Positions 33,866 through 44,535 of a DNA stretch of 64,000 bases are shown in pieces. A program made the translations under genes and the position numbers. The DNA lies in NCBI GenBank assembly GCA_964036665.1, contig OZ038528.1, forward strand, positions 6,206,501 to 6,270,500, read 5' to 3'. The DNA comes from Gordius sp. MW1 (lineage: Eukaryota > Nematomorpha > Gordioida > Gordea > Gordiidae). The notes beneath the pieces are model-generated. The model searched no databases, was not told where the DNA came from, and saw only the letters and a list, made by a program, of their open reading frames with translations. The stretch's first letter is position 1. The number at the start of each line of letters is the position of its first letter.

Positions 33866-34694
33866 TGTCATATACTTATGACTACTACTTCTGGAATTTC
33901 CGGTGTTCGAAGGTTCAAACAAGGGTATTATCGATGCCAGGTGGTGGAAATTTACTAATCAACGTATCAAAGAAAGGCACTGTGAAAGTTCTGAAGAGGG
34001 GAAAACGATAAAAGCATGTTTGGCGGCGCAGGATAACTCAAAGAGATGTCTAGAAAGGAAAGGGTTATAAAATCGAGTCTCGGAAGTGATGGCTCCGAAA
34101 TCGATTCCAGACGAAGGGTTATAAAATCAAGTCTCGGAAGTGATGGCTCCAAAATCAATGTCAGACGATAAAGGCAGATAAAGTCGATCGAGCGGAACGG
34201 ATACGCCTCATGGACACGATACAATATATAAGCAAGTTACAAACGACCAGAAAAACACTTTTACTTTTTACTCGCTCTCGTACTTTTACTTACGCCTGTT
34301 CTTGTTCATGTTTAAGTTCGATGCGCCCATAACTTACTTGTATTTTTCCCCCGCCTGAAATAACCGTTTGTATTGCACATATTATTTCCTGTGGATTAAA
34401 TTGTATGGTAGTTTACGCATAACCAAATATTAGATTGTCGAAAGTGGTCCCCTAAATCCCCTTTCTCACATTTATTATTACGCTGATTGTCGTCATTTGG
34501 AGGAATTCTTTACAATAAAATTCTGTCATAAAATACTGGTGGCTACTACTAATACTATATTACGCTCAGGATTATTTGTTGAGGAATTCTCAGTTAATTA
34601 GTCCGTTCAAACGTACAGTGATTTTGGTCCCCAGTTCTCAAGGCTTAGCCCCCGAAACCAACCGTCCCCACAAATCAACCTCCCGAACGTGACA
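33866..34694 (+). repeat. 5' LTR of the Mag-like element
   Basis: 829 bp, nearly identical to the 3' LTR and to the solo LTR at 43166-44000. A TATA-like box tatataag at 34225-34232 is a candidate promoter. It also has an internal direct repeat (gggttataaaatcgagtctcgg...) near 34063 and 34117. Confidence 0.9.
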
Positions 34695-35063
34695 TTGGTG
34701 CCCCGGAGATTGACTGGACTTACAAAAGAAGGAGACTTATTGCGGCCCGCGGCAAGAAATTTCGAACAAGTCGTTAACTCGCAGCTTCAAAAAAAAAAAA
34801 AGGGGGGAGGATAAGGCTGATAAAATTTTATTATAAATGTATATTTGAGGTTGCATGATTTTTTATTACATAAGTTTTTTTGTGATTTTATTGATATCAT
34901 TGATTGTCAATTTTAAGACGTATATCCTTAAATGTTTGATAAAAATAATTTTAAACTTTATTTAAAGCATGTAATGAGCAATTTATTTGAGTATATAGAT
35001 TATTTATTCTTTTTATTATGTGGAATTTTAATTGGGAGATTGATGCACAAATTTAGGAATTAA

Positions 35064-35270
35064 ATGAGATGTTATACATGTAATAGTAGTGATCACTTAC
35101 AAAGGAATTGTCGCTATCTAAATAAGCCTATGGCAGATAAAGTAGGTTTAAACCATTCAATCCCAAATAAAACTAAGTTTTTTACCCCGCGGTTTGTTAA
35201 TTGCGGGATAATGGGGCATTATGCTGAGGCTTGTAAGAATAAGGTGGTGTTCCCGAAGTACAAAGACTAA
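35064..35270 (+). CDS. zinc-knuckle ORF of the Mag-like element (gag remnant)
   Basis: The frame opens MRCYTCNSSDHLQRNC, a full CX2CX4HX4C knuckle (CCHC), followed by a second partial knuckle CGIMGHYAEAC that lacks its first cysteine. These knuckles bind RNA in retroelement Gag proteins. Only 68 residues remain and no capsid region is visible upstream, so gag seems degraded or highly diverged. Confidence 0.6.
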   Translation: MRCYTCNSSDHLQRNCRYLNKPMADKVGLNHSIPNKTKFFTPRFVNCGIMGHYAEACKNKVVFPKYKD

Positions 35271-35613
35271 TTTTTCGGCGCTTCGTTATACATGCATATC
35301 GCAAGACTAATTTTTCGGCGATTCTTTATACATGCATATCGCACGTCCCTGACTTACCCCCAATATTATTCCCCCCCCCCCCCCCCCATATTCTCGCGTT
35401 AAAAAAAAAAATTTTTTTTTGCATCGTTTAATTTGAGTAGATATACCGATATAACTATGTAGTATAAATTTGTGCGATCTTTTATATTTAAAATTAATGT
35501 GCATATATAATATAAATTTTGGGGGTCGAATTTAAAAAAAAAATTACTGCTATTTAGAAAAAAGGATAAATAAATATTTACTAACATTAGGGTTAAGGAC
35601 CAAATAATTTAAA

Positions 35614-36219
35614 ATGTTGAATAAACTATTTTGTCTGTGGAAACTTTTTATTAAAATCTGGATCAAGTTCATACAATTTGGTATTTTAGAAAATAAAAGG
35701 AGGCATGAAAATGTAAGAAGCCATTATAGTAACCTAGCTATCAACACCTTTCATATGCAGAATAAATGCATTTTAAATAAAAATACGCAAAAGTATTTTT
35801 CGTATATAGTGGTTGAGTGTCATGAGACAGTTAGTCTCGGGAATGGGTCGAATGAATTTAAGATCCGAGGAATCGTGGTTAAGTCATTCGAAATTCCAGG
35901 TGCTCAATCAAAATATATGTTTAAATCGTACCCACGGGTGTTGGGCCGATTTTGGGTTTGTGATAAATTTTATTGGTTGGGAAAAACCAATTTGAGTGTT
36001 TTGGTGGGAAACCGTTATGGCTGTTTACACACAAAAGCAAGCATGCCCCCTAATATTTTCAAAGTACCAAAACAATATCGGGTTATAATGGAAAGGAATA
36101 AATTTTATCGTAAAATTAATAATCATTTACACACTTTGGGGGATCTAAATCAATCAAATAAGGTTTATTTGAATAAATTTTATAAGTACGTGAGGAAAAA
36201 ATTTATATTTAAAACATGA
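35614..36219 (+). CDS. unknown 201-codon ORF between gag knuckle and protease
   Basis: The frame is basic and aromatic-rich, for example YFSYIVVECHETVSLGNG, VVKSFEIPGAQSKYMF, LGRFWVCDKFYWLGKT and YKYVRKKFIFKT at the end. I do not recognise a domain. It is the longest open frame before the protease and is in the sense orientation, so it is probably part of the element, perhaps the region that joins Gag to protease in Mag-like elements. The next frame (protease) starts 22 bp later. Confidence 0.4.
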   Translation: MLNKLFCLWKLFIKIWIKFIQFGILENKRRHENVRSHYSNLAINTFHMQNKCILNKNTQKYFSYIVVECHETVSLGNGSNEFKIRGIVVKSFEIPGAQSKYMFKSYPRVLGRFWVCDKFYWLGKTNLSVLVGNRYGCLHTKASMPPNIFKVPKQYRVIMERNKFYRKINNHLHTLGDLNQSNKVYLNKFYKYVRKKFIFKT

Positions 36220-36241
36220 TTATGGGTATATCTATGAAAAT

Positions 36242-39200
36242 TTGAACCGGGTAATAATCACAAGTGTTAATATTAAACCCATCCAAGTTAAATATGATAA
36301 GGGTTTGAACGACTTAAAAATAAAGCAACCTTTGGAAACCGTGATAATTAAAAAATCCGAAGATAGTAACTTAAGGCCAGGTTATTTTATAAATATGCTC
36401 GAAACTATACATAACTCAATTCCCCGCCTAAAAATAACTTGTAACAACGTGCCGTTAAGTTTTGTATGGGATACGGGATCTGCGATATCCGTAATAAATA
36501 AGGAAGATTGGATAACGGTAGGAAAGGATCGATTATTTAAAGAATTTAAAGTAGAGGCCCGGGTATTTATAGGGTAAAATTGTTAGGGCATTGCGAGGCT
36601 CAGATAACAATAAATTATATTAGTAAACAGTTAAAATTATATGTGTCCGAGGCAGGGACAAATAATATTTGTGGATGGGATTGGATAAATAATTTTGAAG
36701 TAGAATGGTTTGAGATAATTAAGGGTAGGCTGGGCGAATGCGATAACTTAATAATAGTAGAGATACTGGGAAGGGAAGGGGTGGAAGAAAAGGGACAAGA
36801 CGTTTGGGACGAGTTCCCATCCATTTTCACTGGTGGGTTATGTTGTTTAAAAAATTTTGAGGCTACCATGAGGTTTAAGGAAGGGGTAAAGCCCAAATTT
36901 TGTCCAGCTAGGAGGGTACCCTACGAGTGGAGAAGGGAAATAGAGGAGGAGTTAACTAAATGGGTAAACCAGGGTATAACAAAGCAGGTCATATTTAGTT
37001 ATTGGGCCACCCCTTTAGTCCCAGTTAGGAAAGCAGATGGTAAATTAAGGCTGTGTGCAGATTTTCGAATAACGTTGAATCCGTGTATAGAATTAGTACG
37101 TTTCCCGCTGCCGCGATTGGAAGAAATATTGGTGAAGTTAAGCGGATGCAAAATTTTTTCCAAAATTGATTTTACCACGGCTTACTTATAACTAAAAGTT
37201 TCAGAAGAGATGAGTCGGAGTTTGACCATTAATACGCACTTGGGACTTTTCACCTTTTTACGCCTACCGTTCGGCCTTAGTATATCTGCACCCATTTTCC
37301 AAATGTCAATGAATGGATTATTTCAAGGGTTGGAGTGAGTGTTTTAATATATTGATGATTTGCTAATTGCTGGGCGCAATTAAATGGAACATGATGGTAG
37401 GCTCTCGAAGGTCTTGAAAATTATTGATAATAACGGACTAAAGATATCTAAAGAGAAGTGTGTGTTTAATGTTGGTAAAGTATCTTATTTGGGACACATC
37501 ATTCAAGATGGAACGATACGTCCATTGGAAAACAAAGTGGCAGCGCTAAGGGATATTAGAGCCCCAAAAACAAAGAAAGAGCTACAATCGTTTCTTGGGT
37601 TGGTCAATTATTACAATAAATATATACCTCGGTTCGCAGCCCGCGCAGGAGTACTTTACAATCTTATAAAGATTAACACAGTCTACCAATGGGGCGAAGA
37701 AGCGGAAACAAGTTTCCAAGAACTTAAAAAATGCGTTATAAAGGCCCCCGTGCTAAATTGTTTTACGCCAGATCGAGAAACACACATAGTAGTAGATGCG
37801 TCACAGGAAGCGGTCGGAGGAGCTTTATTACAGGTAGAAGATGGGATAGAATTACCCGTGATCTATTTCTCACGCAAGTTTAGGGAACCGGAATTAAGGT
37901 ACTCTGTTATTGAAAAAGAGGCCTTAGCTGGGGTTTATGGACTGGCGAAGTGCTGGGAATACATAATAGGAAGGCATTTTACCCTATATACGGATCACAA
38001 ACCTTTGGTGTCGTTATTTCAAAAAGATAACCATGATTTGATGCTATCCTCGCGCCTACAGAGATGGTTGGTAGCGGTAGGAGCCTTTGACATGAACATC
38101 GTATATCGCAAGGGTAAAGACAATTATTTGGCCGACACATTGTCCCGCCTGTATGGAGAAGAAGAATCTCCAGCTCCGGAAGAAGGTAGCAGGTTGGGGG
38201 GAACTACTTACGATCAAGAGGATAGTCCCTGGATCTTACAAATTTCTAAGGGAGGACCGGTCTCTTGGGATGATGTAAGGGAAGCATCCCAAAGGGATGC
38301 AGAAATAGAAAGGCTCAGGAAATGCTTACGTGGGGACGCAGACTGGCCACTGGGATTGTTGGCGTACAAAAAAGTAAGAAAGCAGTTGGGTCTAGCAGAG
38401 GAATGTATAGTTAAAGGTCTCCGATTGGTTATACCCAAAGATCTTAGACCCCAAGTGTTAGAAGAATTACATCGAGGACATCAGGGAATGGTAAAGATGA
38501 AACGATGGGCGCGAGAGTATACCTGGTGGCCCGGGATTAGCAGGGATATCGAGGACATGTGCCGAAACTGTGAGGCATGCAACAAAATAGCGGCGATGCC
38601 CCCTAAAGTAAAAAATAGTCAGTGGTCGACGGCCCACCAGCCCTGGGATAGGATCCACGTGGATTTTGGCGAGTGTATGGGAAGGGTATATTTCATTATA
38701 GTGGATGCGTGTACCAAGTGGGTGGAGTATGCCAAAGTTAGTGGAAGTTCTACCAGAATCGTGGTTAGAATATTAAAGGAGTTGTTGGCCCGGTATGGAT
38801 TACCCAAAGTGATAGTGTCGGATGGAGGACCGGCCTTTACGAGTAGGAATTTTAAAGAGTTCTGTGAGAGTCAGGGCATTGAGCATATAATCACCGTGCC
38901 CTATCACCCGAGCTCCAATGGACAGGCCGAAAGGATGGTCGGGATAGTAAAGGGATGGATTATGAAGGAACAGCAAGGTGAGTCGGAACAGTGGCAGATG
39001 CAAGTGATGTATAATAATGCGAGGGGTAGGGACGGGAAGTCCCCTTCTATGAAGTTCTTGGGGCGTCAGGGAAGGGTAAGGCTAGACCTGTTAAGGAGGG
39101 AAGAAATGGGACCGGTAACCGTAAATCCCACGAGGTTTAAGTTGGGGGATAGGGTTTGGGTACGAATGTACCAAGGTTCATATAAGTAGATTAAGGGGCT

Positions 39201-39285
39201 GATTATAGCCGTTGAAGGAGAATGGCGATATCGAGTAGCTATTGAGAGTGGGGCCGAGTTTTGGAGGCATGTAGATCAGGTAAGA
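36242..39285 (+). pseudogene. pol: Mag-like pol: protease, RT, RNase H, integrase
   Basis: Protease motif FVWDTGSAISVINKEDW lies near 36460-36510, and a frame change follows near 36576. RT: WATPLVPVRKADGKLRLCAD, FSKIDFTTAYL, FLRLPFGLS, and YIDDLLIAG at 37348. RNase H: IVVDASQEAVGGALLQ, then LYTDHKPLVSLF. Integrase: the HHCC finger (H...H about 38470-38500, CRNCEACNKI at 38560-38590) and the DDE core with DFGECMG, VSDGGPAFTS, and the Glu in SSNGQAERMVG. In-frame stops at 37189, 37336, 37345 and 37381 all fall in the RT, while 601 codons after 37384 are open. It ends with a C-terminal GDRVWVRMYQ segment and a stop at 39187. Confidence 0.9.
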
Positions 39286-39514
39286 GCAAGATGAAAATTT
39301 TATAATTACTTAGTGCCTTTTTGTCAATTTTTTTTCTTCCTCTATAAAATTATCTATATTTTTGCACACCATTAACGGGATCTAATAAATAAATATCAAT
39401 TTTATATGTAATGCTGAACTTTTATATCAATCATAACTTATAGAAACGATTGCGGGTTCCCAAGTCTTATTGAGTTTTAGACAATATCTCGTTTGGGAGT
39501 GCGCGTATTCGAAG

Positions 39515-39952
39515 ATGAAGTGCAGACTATGTTTGAGGTACGACCACGAATCCCAACAATGTCCGTATTGGGAGGCCGTCAATATAACGGGGATCGTGTG
39601 CTATCTGTGCAATAAACGAGACATGCATGAGTGGAAGGAATGCCCGCGGAGGATAAGGGGAAAGAGGGCCAGTAACCGCAAAGTTAGGAAACTATGGATA
39701 AAATCGCAAGTGGCCAGGGAAAAGAATATACAGAAATGTAAAGAGGTAGCAACACAAACCGACGCGTCAGAGGGTGAGGTGTGCGAAGCCTTCAATAGAC
39801 TACAAATTTGGTGTGAAACCCTGCCCGAAGAGATGAAGACGGAGGCGGCGAAAGGTCGAATCGATGATTTGATTAAGTTATTGCGGGAATGGAAGATTGG
39901 TGGGCGTGAGCAAGAAGTTGGGAGGTGGGGCCTTTGGGAGCTTAAAACATAA
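39515..39952 (+). CDS. ORF downstream of pol with two zinc knuckles
   Basis: The open frame begins before 39515 and the first ATG is there. It encodes KCRLCLRYDHESQQCPYW (CX2CX4HX4C) and CYLCNKRDMHEWKECPRR (CX2CX5HX4C), then a basic stretch RRIRGKRASNRKVRKL and an acidic, helical C-terminus ending WGLWELKT. CCHC knuckles normally sit in Gag, upstream of pol. A zinc-knuckle protein in the env position is unusual. The frame is free of stops over 146 codons in an otherwise damaged element, so it deserves comparison with other copies. Confidence 0.65.
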   Translation: MKCRLCLRYDHESQQCPYWEAVNITGIVCYLCNKRDMHEWKECPRRIRGKRASNRKVRKLWIKSQVAREKNIQKCKEVATQTDASEGEVCEAFNRLQIWCETLPEEMKTEAAKGRIDDLIKLLREWKIGGREQEVGRWGLWELKT

Positions 39953-40368
39953 ACTAAGGCGGCTGTTTTATTTTTGTAAAAATAATGTTCTTATATGCAT
40001 GTAATTGCTGTCTTCTAAAATATATATTTGAATTAAAAGCGTGCAATAAAGTAATTTAGAAATGGTTTTTCGGAGTATGTGCGTAGTATAAAAACCTAGA
40101 GCGGTGGTGGCGCCATAACTCTCGACCCTGAGTAAGGGGTCGAGCAGCATTAATGTATTTTATTTAGATATGGTACATCAACGTTCGTGGAGAAACCTGA
40201 ACCCTAAGAGCAGGAACCCAAAAACAAACTAAGATAAAAAGAGCGTAAGGATAAGGTTGGAGTGGAGGGTACGGCCGTGCACAAGGGACAAGGGCCATCT
40301 TCAGACACCACACCCGTCTTTTAGCAATTTTTACGACCACGGTCCAATCCAAAAAAAAAAAAAAGAGG

Positions 40369-41190
40369 TGTCATATACTTATGACTACTACTTCTGGAAT
40401 TTCCGGTGTTCGAAGGTTCAAACAAGGGTATTATCGATGCCAGGTGGTGGAAATTTACTAATCGGCGTATCAAAGAAAGGCACTGTGAAAGTTCTGAAGA
40501 GGGGAAAACAATAAAAGCATGTTTGGCGGCGCAGGATAACTCAAAGAGATGTCTAGAAAGGAAAGGGTTATAAAATCGAGTCTCGGAAGTGATGGCTCCG
40601 AAATCGATTCCAGACGAAGGGTTATAAAATCAAGTCTCGGAAGTGATGGCTCCAAAATCAATGCCAGACGATAAAGGCAGATAAAGTCGATCGAGCGGAA
40701 CGGATACGCCTCATGGACACGATACAATATATAAGCAAATTACAAACGACCAGAAAAACACTTTTACTTTTTACTCGCTCTCGTACTTTTACTTACGCCT
40801 GTTCTTGTTCATGTTTACGTTCGATGCGCCCATAACTTACTTGTATTTTCCCCCGCCTGAAATAACCGTTTGTATTGCACATATTATTTCGTGTGGATTA
40901 AATTGTATGGTAGTTTACGCATAACCAAATATTAGATTGTCGAAAGTGGTCCCCCAAATCCCCTTTCTCACATTTATTATTACGCTGATTGTCGTCATTT
41001 GGAGGAGTTCTTTACAATAAAATTCTGTCATAAAATACTGGTGGCTACTACTATATTACGCTCAGGATTATTTGTTGAGGAATTCTCAGTTAATTAGTCC
41101 GTTCAAACGTACAGTGATTTTGGTCCCCAGTTCTCAAGGCTTAGCCCCCGAAACCAACCGTCCCCACAAATCAACCCCCCGAACGTGACA
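40369..41190 (+). repeat. 3' LTR of the Mag-like element
   Basis: 822 bp; differs from the 5' LTR by a few substitutions and small gaps (for example near 41046, where one ctaatacta unit is missing). Confidence 0.9.
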
Positions 41191-41227
41191 GTAACATTTG
41201 AGTTCCTTTATTATTGTTTATTTACAG

Positions 41228-41275
41228 ATTGGTGAAGGTTACAACGTTTTGAAAGCCCATCAACAGGTGGTATAG
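41228..41275 (+). pseudogene. last PABP coding exon
   Basis: Acceptor tttacag, then IGEGYNVLKAHQQVV and TAG. It completes the MLLE domain (known end V.EA..VLQAHQ). The phase-0 join to 33221 is exact across the 8.0 kb intron that holds the Mag-like element. Confidence 0.9.
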
Positions 41276-41555
41276 AAGGCCAATTAGGTTGGAGAATGAA
41301 TTGAAGATGCTCCTATGTTCTCTTTCTCCCTTTCATTAATGATTTGCTATGCAACTTTATAATTCATTTTCCTTTAATTTTTAAATGTTTTGATTTGTTT
41401 GGCCAAATTATTATTTATTATTTTACAACTATCTATTGTTTGCGCTTTCCAAGCATTACCTTACAACCTATTTGTAAACTTTTAATTTTAAATGTAAATT
41501 TGTTTTCAAGTTCATATTTTTCCTTATCTTTGAGAATTGTTTAAGCAGAATAACA

Positions 41556-41561
41556 AATAAA
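41556..41561 (+). terminator. poly(A) signal of the PABP remnant
   Basis: AATAAA lies 280 bp after the PABP stop codon in an AT-rich 3' region. Confidence 0.5.
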
Positions 41562-41579
41562 ACTTAAAAATTAGCTCTA

Positions 41580-42060
41580 TCTAGAACTCTGACGAAAATG
41601 AAGCGAAGCTAAATTTAACCTAAAAAGTGGTCTGTGATAATGTTAGTTTTTTACGTTTGATTAGGCATAAAGCTTAGCCTATGGATTTCGAATTGAATAT
41701 TTTTCGAGTTTCTTTTATTACACGGGTCTACAAAATTATAGTTGAATAAGATAAATCGATAAAATACTCGAATTAACAAAAAAATTGTAAAAAAACTTTT
41801 TATTTTTTATAAGGCTCGAAAATGGTGTTAATTGAATATTTACTACGCAAATTGCCAATCCATTAAGTTGAATTTCTTTATATTCCAAATGCCCTAATTG
41901 GTAATATGGAAATTATAAAGAGTAATAGCGTTATAAATCCCCTGTTCTTCAAACATATTTAATATCTCTGAATTAAAATCGAGTTGTACAGAAGGAAATA
42001 TATAAATGTAATGTTTTGTTTGTTGGATAGGATGCCAAATATACGTTTCTCTCCTTTCCC
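41580..42060. other. no gene recognised
   Basis: AT-rich sequence after the PABP 3' end. Short frames only; no motif or repeat partner seen. Confidence 0.5.
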
Positions 42061-42229
42061 GAATTTCCCTTTTACGAGGTAATAAAAATTTCATGTTTCT
42101 TCGTATGCCATGCGGCATCACTTATCGCTAGCGGCCTGCGTAAGGGATGGGGGAGCAAAAGGAGGAGGGACACGGGGGCAAAGAGAGGTTCAAAAGGGGG
42201 GTGCCTGCAGGGACAAAAATAAAAATCGA

Positions 42230-42620
42230 TTTTTGTCTTTGCCAAGGTCAGATAAATTAGAAGTAAGCAAGGGTCATCATTAATTTGCAGATAATTATTT
42301 AGCCAGTTTCGCAATCATCTGTTATACAGCAAACAACGTGGACAAAAAAGAAATTCACAAAGTAGCAAAAATAAATAGCAATTAACGAGAAGTTGGCGTC
42401 TGGCCGGGTCAGACAAATTAGATGTAAGCAACGGTCAGCATTAATTTTCAAGGAATTATTTAGCCAGTTTCGCACGTATCCGATATAAAGCAATAACCAA
42501 GTCAAGCTGCCAAAAGAAATTTATAGATAAAAAAAACAATAATCGAGTTCGGGTGAGGTCAACGGTTATTAACTAGTCTATTTGCGAAGGAGCGGTCCTT
42601 TACAGAAGCATGCGTCGTAA
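42230..42620 (+). repeat. dispersed repeat with internal duplication, related to 23490-23720
   Basis: The phrase aattag.agtaagcaa.ggtca.cattaattt...ttatttagccagtttcgca occurs twice (about 42255 and 42418) and once, diverged, at 23505 in the GC-rich hAT-like element. Its 3' part (cctttacagaagcat) also matches 23698-23712. It is probably a fragment of the same hAT-like family. Confidence 0.6.
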
Positions 42621-42883
42621 GAGATCAACTCTAGGGAGTCACACGAATGCAAATCGAATGGGCTAAGGACGTACAATATTGTTCACTGGAACACTCTGGA
42701 GTTCTTCAGCTCAAATATTAAATGATCCTCAGCCAATTCAACATGCCGGACTACAAGAGTCAATGAGTCTGCTTCAGCCACCTACGCGTGCTCAACAATT
42801 ACGCTCATTCACTCGCCTTGCATTTTTATACAACTCATCTCATAGTGAAAGTTTGTGTAGCCAGTTCTTACTGGCACTATGAC

Positions 42884-43017
42884 CATGGGCGTAGCCAAGG
42901 GAGGGGCGGCTCCCCCCTCTAAAACCAAAAATTTGTAGAAATTTATTAAAATTATGGTTAAAATTTAAATGATCATTGCCCCACCCTTAATCATTGTTGC
43001 CCCCTCTAATCCTAATG
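42884..43017 (+). mobile_element. G-run hAT MITE in the Helitron, copy 1
   Basis: Begins catgggcgtagccaaggg. It is flanked by ACTATGAC (42876-42883) and TCTATGAC (43018-43025), an 8-bp duplication with one change. Length 134 bp; its right end is diverged. Confidence 0.75.
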
Positions 43018-43165
43018 CTCTATGACCGTTGTGTGGTCTTATGATCTAAAATTTGCCGGAGAGATGAAGGGAATGTGTTGCGCCTCTGAAAAAGTCATAC
43101 TGCATCAACTTGGAGAACTGTATGTTCCAAAGACTTTGCTTGCTGGTTATACTGCCTATTGTAAT

Positions 43166-44000
43166 TGTCAAGTTCGGGGGTTTATTTGTGGGGACGGTTG
43201 GTTTCGGGGGCTAAGCCTTGAGAACTGTGGACCAAAATCACTGTACGTTTGAACGGACTAACAAACTGAGAATTCTTCAACAAATATCCCCGAGCGTAAT
43301 ATAGTAGTAGCCATCAGGATTTTATTATGACAGAATTTTATTATAAAGAATTCCTCCAAATGACGACAATCAGCGTAATAATAAATGTGAGAAAGGGGAT
43401 TTGGGGGACCACTTTCGACAATCTAATATTTGGTTATGCGTAAACTACCATACAATTTAATCCACAGGAAATAATATGTGCAATACAAACGATTATTTCA
43501 GGCGGGGGAAAAATACAAGTAAGTTATGGGCGCATCGAACGTAAACATGAACAAGAACAGGCGTAAGTAAAAGTACGAGAGCGAGTAAAAAGTAAAAAAG
43601 TGTAAAAGTGTTTTTCTGGTCGTTTGTAACTTGCTTATATATTGTATCGTGTCCATGAGGCGTATCCGTTCCGCTCGATCGACTTTATCTGCCTTTATCG
43701 TCTGGCATTGATTTTGGAGCCATCACTTCCGAGACTTGATTTTATAACCCTTTGTCTGGAATCGATTTCGGAGCCATCACTTCCGAGAATCGATTTTATA
43801 ACCCTTTCCTTTCTAGACATCTCTTTGAGTTATCCTGCGCCGCCAAACATGCTTTTATTGTTTTCCCCTCTTCAGAACTTTCACAGTGCCTTTCTTTGAT
43901 ACGCCGATTAGTAAATTTCCACCACCTGGCATCGATAATACCCTTGTTTGAACCTTCGAACACCGGAAATTCCAGAAGTAGTAGTCATAAGTATATGACA
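43166..44000 (-). mobile_element. solo LTR of the Mag-like family
   Basis: 835 bp, reverse complement of the LTRs at 33866 and 40369, starting tgtcaagttcggggg (plus strand) and ending gtatatgaca. Perfect 5-bp duplications GTAAT (43161-43165 and 44001-44005) show a single insertion followed by LTR-LTR recombination. It splits the Helitron relic. Confidence 0.95.
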
Positions 44001-44330
44001 GTAATCACCTATCTAACATCAGAATACACCTGCCCAAATGACGTCGTTTGGCGCAGATATTATAACATTTTAATTCATGCCAACCTTTAAGTAAAAAGTT
44101 AAATTTACTCCAAAACCGGATTCTTCCTTCCTTACCAGATCGACAACATAAGTTCTTACCAATGCACTTTATTGGATATAATTAGACTGAATTAGATGCC
44201 GCCTTAAAATTCTTAACGAAGTAATAAGGTCCATCATTTTACAATTTTAGGCGCTTCTTCAAGCTAAAAACAATTTAGCGCCATTGTTTTAAACATCACT
44301 CGTCATGGTTCCATCAGATACCCACAATAT

Positions 44331-44490
44331 CATGGGCGTAGCCAAGAGGGGGGGGGCAGAGAAGGGCGGTTGCTCCTCTCTAAATCCAAAAATTTATTAA
44401 AATTATGGCAAAATTTTCAAAAAATGTTTATTTTGCCCATCCCTTGATGATTATTGCCCCCCTTTAATTCTAATGCTGGCTATGCCCATG
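44331..44490 (+). mobile_element. G-run hAT MITE in the Helitron, copy 2
   Basis: Ends CATGGGCGTAGCC and GGCTATGCCCATG are inverted repeats and perfect 8-bp duplications CACAATAT flank it (44323-44330 and 44491-44498). This 160 bp copy defines the family; others lie at 2835, 42884 and 49645. Confidence 0.9.
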
Positions 44491-44535
44491 CACAATATTG
44501 TTATTAATGCTTGCTAAACTCTTGCGGGACAACAT

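Larger units (their letters stand above)
33866..41190 (+). mobile_element. Mag-like Ty3/Gypsy LTR retrotransposon (7.3 kb) in the last PABP intron
   Basis: LTRs of 829 bp (33866-34694) and 822 bp (40369-41190) start TGTCATATAC and end CGAACGTGACA. A primer-binding site TGGTGCCCCGGAGATTGA follows the 5' LTR at 34696, and a polypurine tract (A14 then GAGG, 40351-40368) precedes the 3' LTR. The coding order is zinc knuckle, unknown ORF, protease, RT, RNase H, integrase, second zinc-knuckle ORF. The integrase motif WDRIHVDFGECMG...IIVDACTKWVE is Mag-like. Flanks GTTAA and GTAAC are similar but not identical. It is in the same orientation as PABP, and the host splice sites on both sides are preserved. 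Confidence 0.9.

Noticed and set aside
33967-34224. An 85-codon frame repeated in all three LTRs (33967-34224, 40470-40727, 43642-43899).
   Set aside because: It lies antisense inside the LTR and recurs because the LTR recurs. It is built on a direct repeat in the LTR, and no domain is recognisable.
33861-41195. A perfect target duplication for the Mag-like full element.
   Set aside because: The flanks are GTTAA and GTAAC, not identical. The LTR ends are set by the solo copy, so I report the flanks as imperfect.
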